Shown here: positions 1 to 7,930 of the stretch, one piece after another
How positions within the stretch are numbered: position 1 is the stretch's first letter
Layout: each line of letters starts with the position of its first letter
Assembly: GCA_035649175.1 (NCBI GenBank)
Contig: DASRKB010000260.1
Span: forward strand, 1-17,268
DNA length: 17,268 nucleotides
Source: SCGC-AG-212-J23 sp035649175
GTDB lineage: Bacteria > Pseudomonadota > Gammaproteobacteria > Burkholderiales > SG8-39
Reading direction: 5' to 3'
Notes under the pieces: generated by a model
Told to the model about the DNA's origin: nothing
Databases searched by the model: none
What the model saw: only the letters and a program-made list of their open reading frames with translations
Translations under genes and position numbers: made by a program

Positions 1-2
1 CC

Positions 3-1142
3 CAGGTCGGGCTGAGCCGCTTTCCGCCCGAGATCTACTCGGTGGTGAAGGAGTCGAAGGACCCCTGGGCGATCCTGGTGCGCTCGCAGGACCTGCACAA
101 GCACGAGTTCGGCCCCTCGCTGCGCGCGGTGGGGCGGGCGGGCGCGGGCGTCAACAACATCCCCGTGGCCGCGCTCTCCAAGCGCGGCATTCCCGTTTTC
201 AACGCCCCCGGCGCCAACGCGAACGCGGTGAAGGAGCTGGTGCTCGCCGGCATGCTCATGGCTGCTCGCAATCTCCCGCCCGCCTTGCATTTCGTTTCTC
301 AACAGAATTCCTCTCCTGACTTGGAGAAGAAGATTGAGTCCGGCAAGAAGAACTTCGCCGGCTTCGAGCTGCCCGCCCATACGCTCGGCGTGATCGGGCT
401 GGGCAAGATCGGCAGCCTTGTCGCCGATACCGCGATCCGACTGGGCATGAGCGTGCTCGGCCACGATCCGCACATCACGGTGGAGGGCGCCTGGGGCCTG
501 CCCTCGCAGGTGCGCCGTGCCGCTTCGATAGAAGAGCTCGTCAAGGGGAGCCACTTCGTCACCCTGCATGTGCCGCTCGTGGAGAAGACGCGCCACATGA
601 TCAACGAGAAGAACATCCAGGGCTTCCGCCAGGGCGCGGTGCTGCTCAACTTCTCGCGCGAGGGCGTGGTGGACGACGACGCGGTGCTCAAGGCGCTCGC
701 GAGTGGCCGGCTGAAGTGGTACGTGACCGATTTCCCGACCGCGGCGCTGATCGGGCAGCCCGGGGTGATCGCGCTGCCGCACCTCGGGGCGTCCACCGGC
801 GAGGCGGAGGACAACTCGGCGGTCATGGTCGTAGACCAGCTGCGCGACTACCTCGAGCACGGGAACCTGCAGAACGCGGTGAACTTCCCCGACGCGACCA
901 TGGCACGCGAGGCGCCCTACCGGCTCGCTATCGCGAACGCCAACGTGCCCGACACGCTGGGCGTGATCTCGCATTGCCTGGGCAAGCGCAAGATCAACAT
1001 CCACAACATGCTGAACAAGTCGAAAGGGGAGATGGCGTATACGCTGGTCGATACCGATACCCCGGTCCCGGCCGAGGCGCTCGAGGAGCTGGCGAGCCTC
1101 GCGGGCGTGCTCGCGGTGCGCTACCTTCCGCTCAATGGCTGA
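3..1142 (+). CDS. serA: D-3-phosphoglycerate dehydrogenase with ACT domain (5' end cut by window)
   Basis: Oxidises 3-phosphoglycerate to 3-phosphohydroxypyruvate with NAD+, the first step of serine synthesis in the cytosol. The frame is open to the left edge. The codons before the first in-window GTG (42) already read as the family's N-terminal domain, so the true start lies upstream and only a few tens of residues are missing. Visible signatures are VRSQDLH and RAGAGVNNIPV in the substrate domain, the NAD-binding GLGKIG loop in LGVIGLGKIGSLVAD, the catalytic Arg in NFSREGVVDD, and the catalytic His in PHLGAST. A C-terminal ACT domain (NVPDTLGVISHCLGKRKINI) fits the short ACT-bearing type and suggests serine feedback. 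The 3' end overlaps pheA by 8 bases, so the two are probably translationally coupled. Confident at family level; a related hydroxyacid dehydrogenase is unlikely given the ACT domain and context. Confidence 0.93.
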   Translation, partial: QVGLSRFPPEIYSVVKESKDPWAILVRSQDLHKHEFGPSLRAVGRAGAGVNNIPVAALSKRGIPVFNAPGANANAVKELVLAGMLMAARNLPPALHFVSQQNSSPDLEKKIESGKKNFAGFELPAHTLGVIGLGKIGSLVADTAIRLGMSVLGHDPHITVEGAWGLPSQVRRAASIEELVKGSHFVTLHVPLVEKTRHMINEKNIQGFRQGAVLLNFSREGVVDDDAVLKALASGRLKWYVTDFPTAALIGQPGVIALPHLGASTGEAEDNSAVMVVDQLRDYLEHGNLQNAVNFPDATMAREAPYRLAIANANVPDTLGVISHCLGKRKINIHNMLNKSKGEMAYTLVDTDTPVPAEALEELASLAGVLAVRYLPLNG

Positions 1143-2202
1143 GGACATCGAGAAGCTGCGCGCCGAGATCGACAGACTCGACGGGGAGCTGGTCGCGCTC
1201 CTGCAGCGGCGCGCCGCGGCGGCGCAGAAGATCGGGGCGCTGAAGGGCGGCGCGCCCGCCTACCGGCCCGAGCGCGAGGCGGAAATCCTCGGGAAGGTCT
1301 CGGGTTCCAAGGGGCCGCTGTCCTCCGAGCGCGTACTGGCGGTGTTCCGCGAGATCATCTCCGCCTGCCGCGGCCTCGAGGAGGCGATCCGCGTCGCGTA
1401 CCTGGGCCCGGAAGGCACCTTCAGCGAGCAGGCGGTGCGTAAGCACTTCGGCGCCGCGGTCGAAGGCCTGCCCTTCGCCTCGGTCGACGAGGCCTTCCGC
1501 CGCTGCGAGTCCGGCGCCGCGCAGTTCGCCGTGGTTCCGGTCGAGAACTCCACCGAAGGCGCCGTGGGGCGCACGCTCGACCTCCTGGTGGCGACGCCGC
1601 TGCGCATCTGCGGCGAGATCGAACTTCGGGTTCAACAGAATTTGTTGTCGAAAACGGAGAATGCAAGGGCACTCAAGCGGATCTACTCCCACGCCCAATC
1701 TCTCGCCCAGTGCAACGCCTGGCTCGCCCAGAACCTCCCCGGGGTCGAGCGCATCCCGGTGGCTTCGAACGCCGAGGCGGCGCAGCGGGCCGCAGGCGAG
1801 GAGGGCGCAGGCGCGATCGCCAGCGAGGCGGCGGCCGGGCGCTACGGCCTCGCGGTGCTCGCTCGCTCGATCGAGGACGACCCGAACAACACCACGCGCT
1901 TCCTTGTCATCGGCCGCATCGATCCCGAGCCGACGGGGCGCGACCGCACTTCGCTCGTGATGTCGGCCGAGAACAAGCCCGGCGCGGTGCACGCGCTGCT
2001 CACTCCGCTCGCCGAGCACCGCGTCAGCATGACGCGCATCGAGTCGCGGCCGCTTCGCGCCCGCACCTCGCTGTGGGAATACTTCTTCTTCATCGACGTG
2101 GAAGGCCACCAGCGCGATGCCGCGGTCTCGCGCGCGCTAGGGGCCTTGCGCGAAAAAGCACCCTTCCTCAAAGTCCTGGGTTCATACCCCGCCGCCCTAT
2201 GA
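1135..2202 (+). CDS. pheA: Bifunctional chorismate mutase / prephenate dehydratase (P-protein)
   Basis: Converts chorismate to prephenate and then to phenylpyruvate, committing flux to phenylalanine. The 355 residues match the usual P-protein length. Residues 1-85 form an AroQ-type helical mutase domain (KLRAEIDRLDGELVALLQRR, then YRPEREAEIL). Residues 87-262 form the prephenate dehydratase domain, with VAYLGPEGTFSE, VENSTEGAVG and the catalytic TRF motif at 254-256. Residues 272-352 form an ACT domain carrying ESRP at 303-306, the phenylalanine-binding signature, so feedback inhibition by phenylalanine is expected. The ATG lies inside the serA stop region (8-base overlap), and the stop overlaps the hisC start as ATGA. 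All key motifs are present and nothing is broken. Confidence 0.97.
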   Translation: MAEDIEKLRAEIDRLDGELVALLQRRAAAAQKIGALKGGAPAYRPEREAEILGKVSGSKGPLSSERVLAVFREIISACRGLEEAIRVAYLGPEGTFSEQAVRKHFGAAVEGLPFASVDEAFRRCESGAAQFAVVPVENSTEGAVGRTLDLLVATPLRICGEIELRVQQNLLSKTENARALKRIYSHAQSLAQCNAWLAQNLPGVERIPVASNAEAAQRAAGEEGAGAIASEAAAGRYGLAVLARSIEDDPNNTTRFLVIGRIDPEPTGRDRTSLVMSAENKPGAVHALLTPLAEHRVSMTRIESRPLRARTSLWEYFFFIDVEGHQRDAAVSRALGALREKAPFLKVLGSYPAAL

Positions 2203-3308
2203 TGATGGATCCCTGCGAGCTGTCCCCCCCGTACGTGCGCTCGCTCGCACCGTACCAGCCCGGCAAGCCGATTTCCGAGCTCGCCCGCGAGATGGGCCTG
2301 GAGGAGGCCTCGATCGTGAAGCTTGCCTCCAACGAGAACCCGCGCGGCATCGGGCCGCGCACGCGTGCGGCGATCGAGGGCGCGATCGGCGCGATCGCCC
2401 GCTATCCTGACGGCAACGGCTTCGAGCTGAAGCAGAAGCTCGCGGCGCGCCACGGCGTAGATATGGGATCGATCGTCCTGGGCAACGGCTCGAACGACGT
2501 GCTCGAGCTGGTCGCCTCCGCCTTTCTCGGGGTGGGCCGCGCCTGCGTCATGTCCCAGCACTGCTTCGCGGTGTATCCGCTCGCCACGCAGGCGCGTGGC
2601 GCGCGCATCATCGCCGTGCCGGCAAAGACCTACGCCCACGACCTCGAGGCCATGGCGAAGGCGATTGACAGCGAGACCTGCGTGGTCTGGATCGCAAACC
2701 CCAACAACCCGACCGGCACCTTCGCGCGACAGGAGGAGATCGAGGCGTTCCTGAAGCGTGTGCCCGAACGCGTACTGGTCGTGATCGACGAGGCGTACAA
2801 CGAGTACCTGCGACCCGAGCTGCGCAGCGACAGCGTGAAGCTCGTCAAGCGCCATCCCAATCTCGTCGTCACGCGCACCTTCTCCAAGGCCTACGGCCTC
2901 GCCGGCCTGCGCGTGGGCTTCGCCCTCGCGCATGCCTCGGTCGCCGACGTGATGAACCGCGTGCGCCAGCCGTTCAACGTGAACAGCGTGGCGCTCGCCG
3001 CGGCGGCGGCGGCGCTCGACGACATGGAGTTCGTGGCGCGCAGCTACGCCGAGAACTTGCAGGGCCTGCGCCAGCTCGGCGAGGGCGCGACACGCCTGGG
3101 GCTCGACTACATCCCCTCGCACGGCAACTTCCTCACGGTGCGCGTGGGCAAGGCGCAAGACATCTACAGGAAGCTCCTCAAGCGCGGCGTGATCGTGCGC
3201 CCGGTGGGCGGCGGCTACCAGCTTCCCGAGCACCTGCGCGTCACCGTCGGTACCGCCGCCGAGAACGACAAGTTCCTCTCCGCCCTCTCGGCAAGCCTGA
3301 AGGAATGA
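2199..3308 (+). CDS. hisC: Histidinol-phosphate / aromatic aminotransferase (class I/II PLP enzyme)
   Basis: PLP-dependent aminotransferase of 369 residues. HisC family members transaminate histidinol phosphate. The copy embedded between pheA and tyrA is generally thought to act also, or mainly, on phenylpyruvate, 4-hydroxyphenylpyruvate or prephenate; that specificity is inferred from context. Motifs: SNENPRG near 44, NPNNPTGTF near 168, VIDEAYNEY with the PLP-pairing Asp at 197, and the Schiff-base lysine at 230 in TRTFSKAYGLAGLRVG. The start shows three consecutive ATG codons (2199, 2202, 2205). The first makes the four-base ATGA overlap with pheA, and any of the three could be used. The stop overlaps tyrA in the same way, placing the gene inside a coupled operon. 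A second hisC in the histidine operon elsewhere is likely. Confidence 0.94.
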   Translation: MMMDPCELSPPYVRSLAPYQPGKPISELAREMGLEEASIVKLASNENPRGIGPRTRAAIEGAIGAIARYPDGNGFELKQKLAARHGVDMGSIVLGNGSNDVLELVASAFLGVGRACVMSQHCFAVYPLATQARGARIIAVPAKTYAHDLEAMAKAIDSETCVVWIANPNNPTGTFARQEEIEAFLKRVPERVLVVIDEAYNEYLRPELRSDSVKLVKRHPNLVVTRTFSKAYGLAGLRVGFALAHASVADVMNRVRQPFNVNSVALAAAAAALDDMEFVARSYAENLQGLRQLGEGATRLGLDYIPSHGNFLTVRVGKAQDIYRKLLKRGVIVRPVGGGYQLPEHLRVTVGTAAENDKFLSALSASLKE

Positions 3309-4147
3309 GGCTCGCCGTCATCGGCGTCGGCCTGATCGGCGGATCGTTCGCGCTGGCGCTGAAGAAGGCGAAGGCAGTCTCGAAGGTCGTGGGCGTCGGG
3401 CGCAGCGAGCAGAACCTCAAGCTCGCGCTCGAGCGCGGCATCATCGATTCGATCGAGCGGGATGCCGCCGCGGCTGCAAAGGAAGCGGACCTCGCACTCA
3501 TTGCGGCTCCCGTGGCGCAGTTCCCGTCCATATTCGAAGCGCTCCAGTCCTCTCCCGCGCTGATCACGGACGGCGGCAGCACCAAGCGCGACGTCATCGC
3601 GGCCGCGCGCCAGCGCCTGGGCAAGCGCATCCCCCAGTTCGTGCCGGCGCACCCGATCGCCGGCGCGGAGACGAGCGGCGCGGCGGCTGCGAGCGCCGAG
3701 CTCTTCCAAGGCAAGCGCGTGGTCCTCACCCCGATCGAAGAGAACTCCCAGTCCGCGATCCAGCAAGTCGCCTCCGTCTGGCAGAAGTGCGGCGCCCAGG
3801 TCAGCCAGATGCCCGCGGACGAACACGACGCGGTGCTCGCCGCAGTGAGCCACCTGCCGCATCTCCTCGCCTACGCCCTTGTGCACGAGGTGGCCGGGCG
3901 CAAGAACTCCGAGCAGCTCTTCTCCTTCGCCGCCGGCGGTTTCCGCGACTTCACGCGCATCGCCTCGAGTCATCCCGAGATGTGGCGCGACATCTGCGCC
4001 GCCAACAAGGAGCACATCCTCACGGAGCTCGCACGCTACATGGAGAAGCTCGGGCACGTGCGGGCGCTGCTCGACAAGCCCGAGGAGCTCGAAGAGCTCT
4101 TCAACGAAGCACGCGAGGCGCGCGACCGATGGATTCGCTCGAGCTGA
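3305..4147 (+). CDS. tyrA: Prephenate dehydrogenase
   Basis: Oxidative decarboxylation of prephenate (or arogenate) with NAD(P)+ towards tyrosine. The 280 residues fit the short monofunctional TyrA type, with no fused mutase and no ACT domain. A GxGxxGG nucleotide-binding loop sits at the N-terminus (VIGVGLIGGSF, residues 5-15). The catalytic His is expected at 116 in VPAHPIAGAETSG. Further conserved residues appear in DEHDAVLAAVSHLPH (172-186) and in GGFRDFTRIA, whose Arg residues usually contact prephenate. The absence of an ACT domain suggests no direct allosteric tyrosine site. The ATG overlaps the hisC stop by four bases, and the 3' end overlaps aroA by 19 bases. Specificity for prephenate versus arogenate cannot be read from sequence. 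Confidence 0.95.
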   Translation: MRLAVIGVGLIGGSFALALKKAKAVSKVVGVGRSEQNLKLALERGIIDSIERDAAAAAKEADLALIAAPVAQFPSIFEALQSSPALITDGGSTKRDVIAAARQRLGKRIPQFVPAHPIAGAETSGAAAASAELFQGKRVVLTPIEENSQSAIQQVASVWQKCGAQVSQMPADEHDAVLAAVSHLPHLLAYALVHEVAGRKNSEQLFSFAAGGFRDFTRIASSHPEMWRDICAANKEHILTELARYMEKLGHVRALLDKPEELEELFNEAREARDRWIRSS

Positions 4148-5394
4148 AGGCCGCGCGCCGTGCCGCGGGCACGGTGCGGCTTCCGGGCTCGAAGAGCATC
4201 TCCAACCGCGTGCTGCTCCTCGGCGCGCTCGCCCAAGGCGAGACCGAGATCACCGGGCTTCTGGATGCCGACGACACGCGCGTCATGCGCGAAGCTCTCA
4301 TCAAGCTGGGGGTCGCGTTCAGAGATGGACTCGTGAAAGGCGTGGGCGGACCGTTCCCGGTGAAGAAGGCAGACCTCTTCCTCGGCAACGCGGGCACGGC
4401 ATTCCGCCCGCTGACCGCCGCTCTCGCTTTCTCCGGCGGCGAGTACCGACTGAGCGGCGTGCCGCGCATGCACGAGCGGCCGATCGGCGATCTGGTGGAC
4501 GCGTTGCGCGACGTCGGCGCGCGTATCGACTACCTCGGCAAGGAGGGATTTCCGCCGCTCGTCGTTCACGCCGGAAACGTCAATGCTCCATTGATTCAAG
4601 TGCGCGGCGACGTCTCGTCCCAGTTCCTTAGCGCGCTCCTCATGGCCTCGCCGCTCCTCGGGAAGGAAGTCGTCATCGAGGTCGAAGGCGAGCTCATCTC
4701 CAGGCCCTATGTCGAGATCACGCTTAACCTGATGCGCCGCTTCGGCCTGGAAGTCGCGAGGGACGAATGGCGCTCCTTTCGCGTCCCCGCCGGCAAGTAC
4801 CGCAGCCCCGGCAAGATCCTCGTCGAGGGTGACGCCTCCTCGGCCTCGTACTTTCTCGCCGCGGGCGCGCTCGGCGGCGGCCCGGTGCGCGTCGAAGGCC
4901 TCGGCCGCTCGAGCATCCAGGGCGACATCCGGTTTACCGAGGTACTGGAGCGCATGGGCGCGCAGGTTTCGATGCACGAGGAGTACATCGAGGTGAAGGC
5001 GGGAATCGGCAAACTGCGCGCCTTCGACCTCGACATGAACCACATTCCCGACGCCGCCATGACGGCAGCGGTACTGGCGCTCTTCGCCGAAGGCACCAGC
5101 CGCATCCGCAACATCGCGAGCTGGCGCGTCAAGGAAACCGATCGCATCGCGGCCATGGCGACCGAGCTCCGCAAGCTCGGCGCCAGCGTGGAGGAGGGCC
5201 GCGACTACCTGCGCATCACTCCCGGCCCCCTAAACCCCGGCGTCGCCATCGACACCTACGACGATCACCGCATGGCGATGAGCTTTTCGCTCGTCTCCCT
5301 CGGCGGCATTCCCGTCCGCATCAACGATCCTTCCTGCGTCGCCAAGACGTTTCCCGGATACTTCGAAGAGCTGAGGGGTATTACAAGGCGCTGA
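4129..5394 (+). CDS. aroA: 3-phosphoshikimate 1-carboxyvinyltransferase (EPSP synthase)
   Basis: Transfers enolpyruvyl from PEP to shikimate-3-phosphate, the sixth step of chorismate synthesis. It is 421 residues long, normal for the family. Motifs run in order: LPGSKSISNR (18-27, substrate Lys22/Ser23/Arg27), LGNAGTAFRPL (85-95, PEP loop of the class I type usually associated with glyphosate sensitivity), RPIGDLVDAL, DVSSQFLSALLMA, EGDASSASYFLAAGAL, DMNHIPDAAMT (catalytic Asp308) and WRVKETDRIA with the conserved Glu. It starts at the ATG inside tyrA (19-base overlap); no better start exists. In related genomes cmk usually follows directly. Here the neighbour 35 bases downstream is a convergent minus-strand gene, and the downstream half of the cluster resumes only at 13358. 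No terminator is visible after the stop. Confidence 0.97.
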   Translation: MDSLELKAARRAAGTVRLPGSKSISNRVLLLGALAQGETEITGLLDADDTRVMREALIKLGVAFRDGLVKGVGGPFPVKKADLFLGNAGTAFRPLTAALAFSGGEYRLSGVPRMHERPIGDLVDALRDVGARIDYLGKEGFPPLVVHAGNVNAPLIQVRGDVSSQFLSALLMASPLLGKEVVIEVEGELISRPYVEITLNLMRRFGLEVARDEWRSFRVPAGKYRSPGKILVEGDASSASYFLAAGALGGGPVRVEGLGRSSIQGDIRFTEVLERMGAQVSMHEEYIEVKAGIGKLRAFDLDMNHIPDAAMTAAVLALFAEGTSRIRNIASWRVKETDRIAAMATELRKLGASVEEGRDYLRITPGPLNPGVAIDTYDDHRMAMSFSLVSLGGIPVRINDPSCVAKTFPGYFEELRGITRR

Positions 5395-5429
5395 AAGCCT
5401 TTTCACGCGGTAAGCGCGGGAGCACCGGC

Positions 5430-5828
5430 TCATTCGTGTGATGCCGGCCAGCGCGCGCGCTGAAGTACGAGCTGGTACCCGTCACAGTCCTGAAACGTCC
5501 GGCCCCGCTGCTTCCAGTACGGATTGATGGGGTCCGTCTCCGTCAAGCCCGCGTCCAGGAATCTCTGGCATCGCGTGCGCCAGGAGCGCTGGTCGGCGAT
5601 GTAGAACACCAGCAGATCCTCGGGGCCCGGCGTGGGTGAAATGGGCTGCCTGCGGCAGTAGGTAAGCTCGAAGTGATAGTCCATTCCGGGTCGCCCCAAG
5701 AAAACACCATCGAATCCCGCATGGTCGGTGAAGCTGCCTATCCGGTGCAACCCAAGAGCGCGCTGATACATCGCGGCACTCCGCTCCAGATTTCGTACAG
5801 GGCGAGCGACTCGAAGATGTGCCTGCAT
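5430..5828 (-). CDS. VOC (glyoxalase/bleomycin-resistance fold) family protein
   Basis: A 132-residue single-domain protein. The opening RVARPVRNLERSAAMYQRAL is the classic first beta-alpha unit of vicinal-oxygen-chelate proteins (LAxxxxFYxxxLG pattern). It is followed by GVFLGRPGMDYHFEL and a second repeat ending TFQDCDGYQLVLQ. His and Glu in HFEL are candidate metal ligands. The fold class is clear but the substrate is unknown; the family includes glyoxalases, dioxygenases and thiol transferases for antibiotics. The ATG is taken at 5828 because it forms a TGATG junction with the doxX stop, a sign of translational coupling. A longer reading of this frame would run through doxX and is a shadow. 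It is the last gene of the minus-strand bufferin operon and converges on aroA. Confidence 0.82.
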   Translation of the reverse strand: MQAHLRVARPVRNLERSAAMYQRALGLHRIGSFTDHAGFDGVFLGRPGMDYHFELTYCRRQPISPTPGPEDLLVFYIADQRSWRTRCQRFLDAGLTETDPINPYWKQRGRTFQDCDGYQLVLQRARWPASHE

Positions 5829-6283
5829 CACCGAAGCCTTGCCGCGCGTGGCAGGGCGGCTGCCAGGGCGGGGAGGAGGCGATCGAGCGAGAGCATGCCG
5901 GGCCCGTGCGCCATGGTTACGAGGAGCAGAATGCCCCAAACGTAATGCTGTTCGAGCCCCGCCGCGTTTAACGTCGGGTAGGAAACCACGGCCACGATGT
6001 TGAAGACGAACAATGCCGCCGCAGCGGCGCGTCCGGCCAGGCCGAGGCCCAGGAGCACCGGCAGAGCCAGTTCGGCGCCGGTGGCAAGGTAGGCTGCAGT
6101 CTCCGGCGGGAGAAACGGGACCTGGTACTCGCTTTCGAAGAGCACCAGCGTCGTTTCCCAGCTCCGGATCTTGACCAGCCCGGACTTGAAGAACACCGCG
6201 GCGACCCAGAGACGGACGACAAGATCGGCCGCGGGCGCGAAAAGGACCAAGCCTAGGCGAGCGCGGCGTGCCAGTTCGATCAT
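5828..6283 (-). CDS. DoxX family inner-membrane protein of bufferin locus
   Basis: A 151-residue hydrophobic protein with about four predicted membrane segments (near residues 18-36, 62-82, 84-104 and 113-135). The sequence FFKSGLVKIRSWETTLVLF followed by EYQVPFLPPETAAY is typical of the DoxX subgroup found beside DUF692/DUF2063 genes (HvfX/BufD-like). Its role there is not settled; a redox or membrane-anchoring part in maturation or export of the modified peptide is plausible. The start overlaps the bufC stop as ATGA, and the stop overlaps the VOC start by one base, so it is embedded in a coupled operon. Family assignment is confident; the specific function is inference. Confidence 0.88.
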   Translation of the reverse strand: MIELARRARLGLVLFAPAADLVVRLWVAAVFFKSGLVKIRSWETTLVLFESEYQVPFLPPETAAYLATGAELALPVLLGLGLAGRAAAAALFVFNIVAVVSYPTLNAAGLEQHYVWGILLLVTMAHGPGMLSLDRLLPALAAALPRAARLR

Positions 6284-7032
6284 TGCTCGACTCCGTCAGA
6301 CACGACATCGGCGATCACACGACCACCGACGAAGCGAGCCACGGTTGCCTGAAGGTCGATGTTCGGCTCAGCGGCTCGCGCCGCGTCGCAGGCGTCGGCA
6401 ATAGTGCTTCCGGAAGCCAGCGTAATGAGGAGGGTGAACGCCCCCGGCGTAAGACGCTCGATGGCGCGCTCCAGGCCTGGGCGTGTGATGAGGAGCCAGT
6501 CCGGGCCGGCATCGAGGCTGACTGCGCTGTCCGACGGCGCGCCCTCCCGGTTGGCCTCCCAGATCGCAAGCACCGGGTATCGCGAAGCGACGAGCCGCGC
6601 CGCTGGATGCAGCCGGAAACGCAGCCCTTCTATGGCGTGTTCGGGCACTTTCGCGAGGCGCACCACATCGAGCGCAGCGGCTTCATCGGCGTGCAAGGCC
6701 TCGTGCCAAGCCCACTCGAGAGCCGCGACGTCGGACAAATAAGGGAACGCCGGCGTCTCGGGGAGTGTCGCGAGGAAGCGAGCAAGCTCGCCGCCGAAAT
6801 CATGGAGGTTGCCGGAACGCGAGGGATGCTGGCGCACGAACCGCCGGGCTGCCTGAAAAAAGTATTCCATGCCCACCAGGCGCACGAGCACGGGGTATAC
6901 ATCTGCAAGCGCCTGGGAGAGGCTCACCAGAACGTTGTTGCGATAGACCTGCAGCCTCCTGTCGAACCGGTGCGGGCCGGCTCCAAGCAGGGCAGCTGCA
7001 AACTCCTCCTGAGTGTCACGAAGCGCGGGCAT
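6280..7032 (-). CDS. bufC: DUF2063 protein, partner of MNIO maturase (BufC/HvfC-like)
   Basis: A 250-residue protein with the two-part DUF2063 layout. The N-terminal helical domain (about 1-95) carries YRNNVLVSLSQALADVYPVL and FFQAARRFVRQHPSRSGNLH. The C-terminal part (about 105-245) includes LEWAWHEALHADEA and LHPAARLVASRYPVLAIWEA. In known systems this family partners the DUF692 iron enzyme, presenting the precursor peptide to it, and is required for modification. The gene starts 17 bases inside bufB and its stop overlaps doxX as ATGA, as expected for subunits made in fixed ratio. No catalytic motif of its own is seen. Confidence 0.9.
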   Translation of the reverse strand: MPALRDTQEEFAAALLGAGPHRFDRRLQVYRNNVLVSLSQALADVYPVLVRLVGMEYFFQAARRFVRQHPSRSGNLHDFGGELARFLATLPETPAFPYLSDVAALEWAWHEALHADEAAALDVVRLAKVPEHAIEGLRFRLHPAARLVASRYPVLAIWEANREGAPSDSAVSLDAGPDWLLITRPGLERAIERLTPGAFTLLITLASGSTIADACDAARAAEPNIDLQATVARFVGGRVIADVVSDGVEQ

Positions 7033-7876
7033 GTGCCATCTCCATTACGGCTTGGGCCCTGTGCGCCTCGGCCATCAGGGCGGCCAGCGGTGGCAGGTCG
7101 GCATCCCATTCGACGAGTGTCGGCGCCGGGCCGAAGCGCTCGAGGGCGCGCTCGTACAGGTCCCACACCGAATCGGAAACGGGAGCGCTGTGCGTGTCGA
7201 TCAGGATCATGCCGCTGGAGGTCTCTTTGCGGCTGTGTCCGGCGAGGTGAAACTCGCGCACCGCACCCGGCGTTATCGCCTCGATGTACCGCACAGGGTC
7301 GAAGCCGTGGTTGACCGCGCTGACGTACACGTTGTTCACGTCGAGCAGCACGCCGCAGTCGGTCACGCGCGCGACCTCGCTCAGGAATTCGGGCTCCGGG
7401 ATGCTCGACTCGACGAACTGCAGATACGTCGAAGGATTCTCGATGAGAATGGAGCGGCCGAGGAAATCCTGCACATCGATGACTCGCGAGCAGAAATGGC
7501 GCAACGCCTCCTCGGTATAGGGCAGCGGCAAGAGGTCGTTGAAGTAACGCCCGCCCACCGAACCCCATGAGAGATGCTCCGAGACGAGGGCGGGCTCGAT
7601 GTGCTCCACCAGCGCCTTGAGCTTGCCGAGATGGTCGCAATCCAGAGGATCGGTCGAGCCGAGCGAAAGCCCGACCCCATGAAGGCTGACCGGATACTGT
7701 GCGCGGATCTGCTCCAGCAAGTCGAGCAACGGCCCGCCGCCAAAGTAGTTCTCGCTATGCACTTCGAGCCAGCCGATGCGGGGACGCTGGCGCAGAAGCT
7801 CGGCGTAGTGAGCGGCCCGCAGCCCGATCCCGGCTCCAGCGGGGATTTCGACCGCGTCCGGGGATCTCGTCGTCAT
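7016..7876 (-). CDS. bufB: DUF692 multinuclear non-heme iron oxidase (MNIO), bufferin maturase
   Basis: A 286-residue TIM-barrel enzyme of the DUF692/MNIO family, whose members include the methanobactin maturase MbnB and act on cysteines in RiPP precursors. In bufferins, Cys residues become thiooxazole groups. Conserved metal-site motifs are visible in order: WLEVHSENYF (36-45), SLHGVGLSLGS with His66, SEHLSW with Glu100/His101, ENPSTYL with Glu146/Asn147, LLDVNNVYVSAVNHG with Asp179 and His190, EFHLAGH with His210 and His214, IDTHSAPV with Asp227 and His229, and LVEWD with Glu256. All look intact, so the enzyme should be active. A GGAGG-type ribosome site lies about 8-9 bases before the ATG. 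It follows the HAD gene by 54 bases and overlaps bufC by 17. The substrate is presumably the cysteine peptide BufA at 8911-9174. Confidence 0.93.
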   Translation of the reverse strand: MTTRSPDAVEIPAGAGIGLRAAHYAELLRQRPRIGWLEVHSENYFGGGPLLDLLEQIRAQYPVSLHGVGLSLGSTDPLDCDHLGKLKALVEHIEPALVSEHLSWGSVGGRYFNDLLPLPYTEEALRHFCSRVIDVQDFLGRSILIENPSTYLQFVESSIPEPEFLSEVARVTDCGVLLDVNNVYVSAVNHGFDPVRYIEAITPGAVREFHLAGHSRKETSSGMILIDTHSAPVSDSVWDLYERALERFGPAPTLVEWDADLPPLAALMAEAHRAQAVMEMAHARAS

Positions 7877-7930
7877 GCGGACCTGCCTCCGGCGATAGCG
7901 GCTGCTACAGGTGCCATCATGCGTTCGTCA

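Noticed and set aside
5430..6308. A 292-residue minus-strand frame suggesting a DoxX-VOC fusion.
   Set aside because: Only the last 132 residues are VOC; the rest is an out-of-frame reading of doxX, and the two genes join as TGATG.
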